From Hymenobacter crusticola (GTDB lineage: Bacteria; Bacteroidota; Bacteroidia; Cytophagales; Hymenobacteraceae): a stretch of 64,000 nucleotides of DNA. The stretch spans positions 30,662 through 94,661 of the forward strand of contig NZ_MTSE01000020.1 of the NCBI RefSeq assembly GCF_002154225.1, given 5' to 3'. Below the pieces are notes generated by a model. That model saw only the letters and a list, made by a program, of their open reading frames with translations, did not search any database and had not been told where the DNA came from. The translations under genes and the position numbers were made by a program. Within the stretch, counting starts at the first letter, position 1, and every line of letters begins with the position of its first letter. This document shows positions 59,684-64,000 of this stretch, one piece after another.

Positions 59684-61087
59684 CTAGCTTAACTTGGCCG
59701 GAAGCTCCAGCCGCACCTGGGTGCCTTGCCCTAGCTCGCTCGCCACGGTTATGGTGCCGCCGTGCAGCTCCATGATTTTGGCCGTGAGCGGTAGCCCAAT
59801 GCCGTGCCCTGGCACGTTGCGCACCGTTGCCGCCCGAAAGAAAGGTACGAAGACCTGTTGCCGGTCGGCTTCGCTCATGCCCACTCCTTGGTCGCGTACT
59901 TCCAGGCTTACCGTGTGCCCATCCGTCGCCAGCACCGCCACAATAGGTTCTTGGGCCTCGGCTGAGAACTTACAGGCATTCTCCAAGATATTAAGCACCG
60001 CCGCCAGCAACAGCGCTTCGTTGCCGTGCACGCTAAAGGGAATGGTAGCGCCATAAGCGGGCGCTTCACTGAAATCCAAGTCGATGCGGCAGGTGGGCTG
60101 GCGGCGCTGCATTTCTTCGTGTGCTTGCAGCAGCAGCTCGTCGAGGCGGACTAGCGTGAACGGTACCTGTGAGGGGTCGTCGGACACTTTTGCAATCTGC
60201 AACAGGCCGTTGGTCAGATCTTTCAACAGGCGCGCCGCATCCAGGGTGCTCTGCAACACGCGCCGATACTCTTCGGGCGTACGCTGCTGCATCAGCGCAA
60301 CTTCCAACTGTCCAATAACCGCCGTGATGGGCGTGCGCAGCTCGTGCGAGGCGTCGCGCACGAAAGTGCGCTGCCCGGCAAAAGCTGTTTCAAGCCGGTC
60401 GAGCAAGCTGTTGAAGCGCTGGGCTAGGTGCGACACCTCGTCTTGGCCGTCGGCCTGCGAAAGACGCTGGTGCAGATCCGACGCCCGGATGTTGTCGACC
60501 TCCTGCACAATGCGTTTCATGGGCCGCAAGGCTTGCCCGGCAAAAAACCAACTTCCCAGCCCCACAATCAGAAAGGAGCCGAACAGCCCGGCGGCCAGAA
60601 TCTGGCGCTCCTGTCGCAATTGCTCCCGGGTCGTGGTATCCAGTGAGGAGGCCACCACCACAAAGTCGCCGCGGCGCGCATCGCGGTAGAGGAGCCCTAC
60701 CGTTTGCCGGTAGTTAGAACCTAGCACTACTTCTCTGCCCGTCTGCCGCACGGCGCTTAGCAGCTCGGCGGGCACTGCCATTTCCGTCTCCTGGCCTTCA
60801 CGAAATACGATTTCGTTGGCCGCATTATACACGTATACTTCTTCCTCGGGCAGCGTGCGGTAAAACTGGCGGAGGTAACGTCGGTACGAGGCACGACTTT
60901 CCTCGTCGGCCCGGTTGGTTCCGTCTAAGTACACGTGCGCCACAATCCGCGCCCGCGCAAACAGACTTTCGGTGAAGTACTGCCGCCAGGAGTAATACGA
61001 GAAAAAGTAAATGACCACCGTAAACAGCACCAGCGTGACGGCCAGAATAGCGGCAAACTGCAAGGCCAAGCGTGTGCGAATGGTCAT
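59684..61087 (-). CDS. Membrane sensor histidine kinase (CusS/CopS-like)
   Basis: 467 residues. Two membrane helices (LQFAAILAVTLVLFTVVIYFF near the N-terminus and ILAAGLFGSFLIVGLGSWFF near residue 180) bracket a periplasmic sensor of about 140 residues. A HAMP domain, the H-box DASHELRTPITAVIGQLEVAL, N-box NILENACKF, and the ATP lid motifs DQGVGMSEADR and GIGLPLTAKIMELHGG follow. The layout resembles metal- or envelope-stress sensors of the CusS class. It is encoded just downstream of its OmpR-type regulator. Confidence 0.93.
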   Translation of the reverse strand: MTIRTRLALQFAAILAVTLVLFTVVIYFFSYYSWRQYFTESLFARARIVAHVYLDGTNRADEESRASYRRYLRQFYRTLPEEEVYVYNAANEIVFREGQETEMAVPAELLSAVRQTGREVVLGSNYRQTVGLLYRDARRGDFVVVASSLDTTTREQLRQERQILAAGLFGSFLIVGLGSWFFAGQALRPMKRIVQEVDNIRASDLHQRLSQADGQDEVSHLAQRFNSLLDRLETAFAGQRTFVRDASHELRTPITAVIGQLEVALMQQRTPEEYRRVLQSTLDAARLLKDLTNGLLQIAKVSDDPSQVPFTLVRLDELLLQAHEEMQRRQPTCRIDLDFSEAPAYGATIPFSVHGNEALLLAAVLNILENACKFSAEAQEPIVAVLATDGHTVSLEVRDQGVGMSEADRQQVFVPFFRAATVRNVPGHGIGLPLTAKIMELHGGTITVASELGQGTQVRLELPAKLS

Positions 61088-61221
61088 CTATTTCGAAGGA
61101 GTGAGGGGCAAATGTTGAATGGTGAGTGGCTAGGGATGCCAAATGGTTGAGTGGTGTGGGTTGCTTCACGCTCTTCCTTCCCGTGGCAACTCAACACTCG
61201 GCCCTTAGCATTCAGCGATCC

Positions 61222-61899
61222 TCAGTCTTCTTTCATCACGTAGCCCATGCCCACTAGCGTGTGAATGAGCTTGGGAGAAAAATCTTTGTCGACTTTTTTG
61301 CGCAAAAAGTTGATGTACACGTCGATAACGTTGGAACCCGTGTCGAAGGACGTTTCCCAGACGTGTTCCAAGATATCAACCCGCGAAATCACCCTGCCTT
61401 GGTTGCGCAGCAAGTATTCCAGCAACGCAAACTCGCGCGCCGTCAGCTGAATGGCTTGCCCTGCCCGCTGCACCAACTTGCGCGCCGGATCCAGGGTTAG
61501 GTCGGCTAGGCGCAGCACTGCCCCCGCGGCCGGCCCTTCTTGACGCCGCCGAGCGAGGGCCCGAATGCGCGCCAATAGTTCCTGAAAAGCAAATGGTTTA
61601 ACCAAATAGTCGTCGGCGCCAGCATCGAGGCCCCGAATCTTGTCGTCCGTTTCGCCGAGGGCCGTGAGCATCAGAATCGGAACGGCAGGATTTTGGGCTC
61701 GCACTTGCCGGCACACTTCGAGCCCGCTGAGACTAGGCAACAGCGTATCAAGAATCAGGAGGTCGTAGGGACTGGCCAGCGCCATGCGCAAGCCGACCAA
61801 GCCATCGGGGGCTAGGTCCACAGCATACTGCTGCTCCGTGAGGCCTTGGTGCAAAAAGGCGGCTACTTTGGGTTCATCTTCAACCAGCAGAATCTTCAT
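61222..61899 (-). CDS. OmpR/PhoB family response regulator
   Basis: 225 residues from the ATG at 61899 (MKILLVEDEPKVAAFLHQGL); an upstream extension to 61962 is not homologous. Receiver domain with phospho-acceptor Asp in LLILDTLLPSLSG and switch residues MLTALGE and VKPFAFQEL. The C-terminal winged helix has QLTAREFALLEYLLRNQGRVIS and IDVYINFLRKKVD. It pairs with the kinase 134 bases downstream. Its targets are unknown; the metal pump at 1-4339 is a plausible candidate only by analogy with CusR. Confidence 0.94.
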   Translation of the reverse strand: MKILLVEDEPKVAAFLHQGLTEQQYAVDLAPDGLVGLRMALASPYDLLILDTLLPSLSGLEVCRQVRAQNPAVPILMLTALGETDDKIRGLDAGADDYLVKPFAFQELLARIRALARRRQEGPAAGAVLRLADLTLDPARKLVQRAGQAIQLTAREFALLEYLLRNQGRVISRVDILEHVWETSFDTGSNVIDVYINFLRKKVDKDFSPKLIHTLVGMGYVMKED

Positions 61900-62112
61900 C
61901 GGGAGGAAGGGCAAGGATAAGTGCAACAGACTACTGCTGTCCGTTGCGGTTACGGGCCCCAAGATACAGGACTAAGCCGGGCCGCCTAGTCTATAACTCC
62001 TGATTAGTCGATTCTGCTGACTACGTAGCTAGGTCAAAGGCTCGAAATTTCCCGCCTATCAAATCTACATTATCCACTGACTAACAGTCAGTTACCTGTA
62101 TATCTTCAGCAA

Positions 62113-62343
62113 CTAGCTGATGTAGCCTATGCAGCAAGAAACTTGCTGTAGCAATTCAGCAGGAGTAAGAAACTGATTACTCATCACGACCGTTTGACAT
62201 ATAGCGACAAGTGCTGCTTGCTGCTTGACGGTAAATTTGAGCGAGGTGTATTGCTCCTGCACAAATTCCGACAGCCAGCGCCCCGCTTGTGCTGGGTTGC
62301 CTTTGTATAGTGCCGCGCGAAGATTTACCTCATTCTCTGACAT
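62113..62343 (-). CDS. Hypothetical protein
   Basis: 76 residues, mostly helical (RAALYKGNPAQAGRWLSEFVQEQY, KQQAALVAICQTVVMS), no signal peptide and no recognised family. Codon use is normal. The C-terminus has a CC pair. It is a lone gene near the right end of the kinase pair. The coding call is moderate. Confidence 0.5.
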   Translation of the reverse strand: MSENEVNLRAALYKGNPAQAGRWLSEFVQEQYTSLKFTVKQQAALVAICQTVVMSNQFLTPAELLQQVSCCIGYIS

Positions 62344-62613
62344 GGGCTGTGATCTTAACAGGTATTCCTACAAAGTTATTATTCCTAAGTCCAATTTTCA
62401 AAGATGCTACCTTAATTCTCGATGAGTATTTTTTATGTACCGTTTTGGCTGTGTATCACTACGCTACCTAGGTAGCGAAGCTAGCTCAGACTACTGGTAG
62501 TATCTGATTTTCTTCTTTTCATCTGTCTTTCCTCACAAGTAACGCCAGACGCATGACTGACCCATAAAGGCTAGCCATAAGCTTGGTACGAAGCGCACCG
62601 TTCGTTATATAAA

Positions 62614-63015
62614 ATGCCGACTTTTCGCAAATTAGTTGATACCCCTTCTCTCACCGTTTCTTATGATGGTCCCAACAATTGGCTATATGTCGAGTGGAAA
62701 GGCGAACACGATGAAACGTCCGTATTCGCTGGCTTTGAACTGATCGTACGCTGCCTGCAAGCCTGGGAGTGCAAGAAAATCTTAAATGACAGCAGCCAAG
62801 TAACAAGCAGTTGGGAAACGGCGGCGCAGTGGCTAGGTCATGACTTCTTTAAGTGCATTGCCCAAAAAGGTGTTCGGTACGTAGCCTGGATCTACTCGCC
62901 CCAGTGGTCCGACCGGCACGCTATCGATGCTAGCTTGCAGTTCGTCACCAACCCCATCGTGATTATGTTCGAAGAACTGGCTACTGCTTATGCGTGGTTG
63001 AAGCAAAGCCAATAG
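62614..63015 (+). CDS. Hypothetical protein with conserved-looking core
   Basis: 133 residues. The pattern NWLYVEWKGEHDETSVFAGF followed by KILNDSSQVTSSWETAAQW is reminiscent of STAS-like (SpoIIAA) folds seen as orphan proteins in Cytophagales, but I cannot assign a family with confidence. No signal peptide or membrane helix. The region before it (62344-62613) shows only the palindrome CGCTACCTAGGTAGCG at 62462-62477. Confidence 0.68.
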   Translation: MPTFRKLVDTPSLTVSYDGPNNWLYVEWKGEHDETSVFAGFELIVRCLQAWECKKILNDSSQVTSSWETAAQWLGHDFFKCIAQKGVRYVAWIYSPQWSDRHAIDASLQFVTNPIVIMFEELATAYAWLKQSQ

Positions 63016-63354
63016 GGTCCACTTTGTGCTACCTGACTAGGGCAAGAATAGTACATGGCATAGATTATATAGAGTACTTCCTGGATCGGTTATTGAGTAC
63101 TCTTTGTAGCAGAGTGAGGTTGGTCGGATACGTCATCCTTCCGCCTCTCATCTACTGATCAGCTACCCTAAAAAAAAGCCTATAAAGTCAAAGCGAAATA
63201 ATAGGATATTTCCAACTACGAATTTTGCTCAAAGAGCGAGATACGGCTTTTCTGCCTGCTCTATCTCCTTGTCAGAGCGTTGGACCGCTTTTTCGCGCTG
63301 TCTGTATGTAATTAGGCTATGCGTATATAGGATTTGAACGCCACCCAGAGACCT

Positions 63355-63480
63355 ATGAAGGGCAAAAAGCACAATTATTCGCGCTTGGTAAATCCAGCTA
63401 ACTACTTCATTGCGTATGTATTTGCCGCAGGTAACAGTACGTTTTCTGCTGGTATGTTTTCGAAAAGCCCCAATCAGTGA
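63355..63480 (+). CDS. Possible 41-codon ORF ending inside a terminator
   Basis: The frame MKGKKHNYSRLVNPANYF continues 23 more codons to a TGA at 63478-63480 that lies in the loop of the terminator at 63463-63493. No other plus-strand gene ends within 440 bases upstream, so the terminator needs some transcript: this peptide, a small RNA, or a long tail of the gene at 62614. Coding potential is unproven. Confidence 0.25.
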   Translation: MKGKKHNYSRLVNPANYFIAYVFAAGNSTFSAGMFSKSPNQ

Positions 63481-63493
63481 TTGGGGCTTTTTT
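63463..63493 (+). terminator. Strong intrinsic terminator without a recognised gene
   Basis: Perfect 14-bp stem (63463-63476 with 63478-63491) followed by a T-run, 448 bases past the nearest confirmed plus-strand gene. Confidence 0.85.
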
Positions 63494-63799
63494 ATCGCTT
63501 CTTTAAGCGCTTAGCTCTCTAGCTAAGGACAAGCTCTCCCTTCCTCTGCTAACGACCCGCAGAAGCATTGTCAGATAGCCCCCAAACATTGATTTTCAGT
63601 TTGGCATAACGCCCGCTTAGCCAGTCAAATAGAAAATAGTAGAGGTATAAAAGATGGCCTCTATACTCCTTAAACACAAGGATATAACCGCGTATTGCAA
63701 TTCACCGAATAGGTTTTTAAAAATAATTTCTTGCACAAATTTTTGTTTATATAATGTGATTACACTATGTTTATAAAAAATATAACGTATCTGGTAAGC

Positions 63800-64000
63800 A
63801 TGGAACACATTTTCTCTCTCCCTTCCGTCACTTCAAGGATCAATGCGACCGTAGCTCAGCCTTCTTTTCTCAAGCGGGCTTTTGACATAGTTTTTGCTTC
63901 TTTAGTCCTGCTTTTTCTGCTCAGTTGGCTTGTGCCGCTGATTGCATTAATTATTAAAATCGATTCGAGAGGTCCGGTCTTCTTTAAGCAGCTGCGCACA
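63800..64000 (+). CDS. Start of a sugar transferase for exopolysaccharide (partial)
   Basis: 67 codons are visible before the right edge. SFLKRAFDIVFASLVLLFLL and PLIALIIKIDSRGPVFFKQLR match the membrane anchor and catalytic start of polyprenyl-phosphate sugar phosphotransferases (WcaJ/PssY type), which begin exopolysaccharide or O-antigen units. Two in-frame ATGs are possible, 63800 and 63767; the shorter form is listed because the region between is AT-rich and non-conserved in look. It may open a polysaccharide cluster to the right. Confidence 0.85.
   Translation, partial: MEHIFSLPSVTSRINATVAQPSFLKRAFDIVFASLVLLFLLSWLVPLIALIIKIDSRGPVFFKQLRT

Larger units (their letters stand above)
63016..63799. 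other. Long intergenic stretch before the exopolysaccharide gene
   Basis: 784 bases. It contains a possible 41-codon ORF (63355-63480) and a strong plus-strand terminator (63463-63493). From about 63640 to 63799 the sequence becomes very AT-rich and should contain the promoter of the sugar transferase gene. No transposon ends, tRNA or known RNA were recognised. Confidence 0.5.

Noticed and set aside
61222..61899. Assigning the response regulator to control of the metal pump at 1-4339
   Set aside because: The two are almost 57 kb apart and no shared operator was seen; the resemblance to CusR is only by class.
63329..63345. Sequence whose minus strand reads GTTCAAATCC, like a tRNA T-arm
   Set aside because: The flanking bases do not pair to form a T-stem and no acceptor or anticodon arm is found.
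1..64000. CRISPR arrays, insertion sequences, prophage genes, rRNA or tRNA genes
   Set aside because: Searched by eye on both strands; no regularly spaced repeats, transposase motifs, phage genes or RNA genes were found.

Overview
The window looks like chromosomal DNA of a Bacteroidota bacterium of the Cytophagales, most like Hymenobacter or a close relative. This is inferred from several things: a type IX secretion C-terminal sorting domain, a TonB-dependent receptor with a carboxypeptidase-regulatory N-terminus, promoter-like TTG-N20-TANNTT(T)G signals instead of Shine-Dalgarno sites, an RND pump fused to its TolC partner, and a moderately high GC content by eye. I see no tRNA, rRNA, CRISPR array, insertion sequence, prophage or origin.

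Layout. 1-6.0 kb (minus): a CzcA/CusA-type metal efflux pump fused to a TolC-like domain, cut by the left edge, and a lipoprotein-like Gfo/Idh/MocA oxidoreductase. 6.2-12 kb: a deoxyribonucleotidase, a porin, a NUDIX hydrolase, an orphan lipoprotein, a YebC/TACO1 factor and a sugar O-acetyltransferase. 12.1-18 kb (plus): a biotin cluster, bioB-bioF-bioD-bioA, followed by an unassigned ketoacyl synthase with a Cys-His-His triad. 18-25.4 kb: an M28 peptidase, a MORN/TonB/T9SS surface protein, lipoproteins, a class II cyclic-nucleotide phosphodiesterase and a slipin. 25.7-38.1 kb (minus): a full assimilatory sulfate reduction locus, cysH-cysD-cysN-cysJ-TonB receptor-cysI-(siroheme dehydrogenase/TSUP permease fusion). 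A SAM-I-type riboswitch and a Bacteroidota promoter precede cysH. 38.2-44.3 kb: an SGNH esterase, lysA, a family-39 glycosyltransferase, a decayed formylglycine-generating-enzyme gene and an SDR/DUF2867 protein. 44.5-48.7 kb: two paralogous Lgt-like membrane proteins, each with a C-terminal beta-strand-rich domain, flanking a DUF2905 gene. 48.8-64 kb: a PAS histidine kinase with its receiver protein, topoisomerase III, DUF1206, alcohol dehydrogenase, quinone oxidoreductase, carbonic anhydrase, an OmpR/HK two-component pair, orphans, and the start of an exopolysaccharide sugar transferase cut by the right edge.

How the genes work together. The sulfur block supplies all sulfate-to-sulfide steps from ATP sulfurylase through APS reductase to sulfite reductase, plus part of siroheme synthesis. 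SAM feedback at the head of the locus is the expected control. The biotin block supplies the last four steps of biotin synthesis, and its ketoacyl synthase suggests a local pimeloyl-chain step. Most genes elsewhere are single units bounded by strong hairpin terminators.

Most unusual points: the duplicated Lgt-like/beta-domain fusions, the ketoacyl synthase in the biotin cluster, the siroheme/TSUP fusion inside a SAM-controlled sulfur locus, and strong over-representation of the palindrome ACCTAGGT. All functional calls come from reading motifs by eye; no database search was run.
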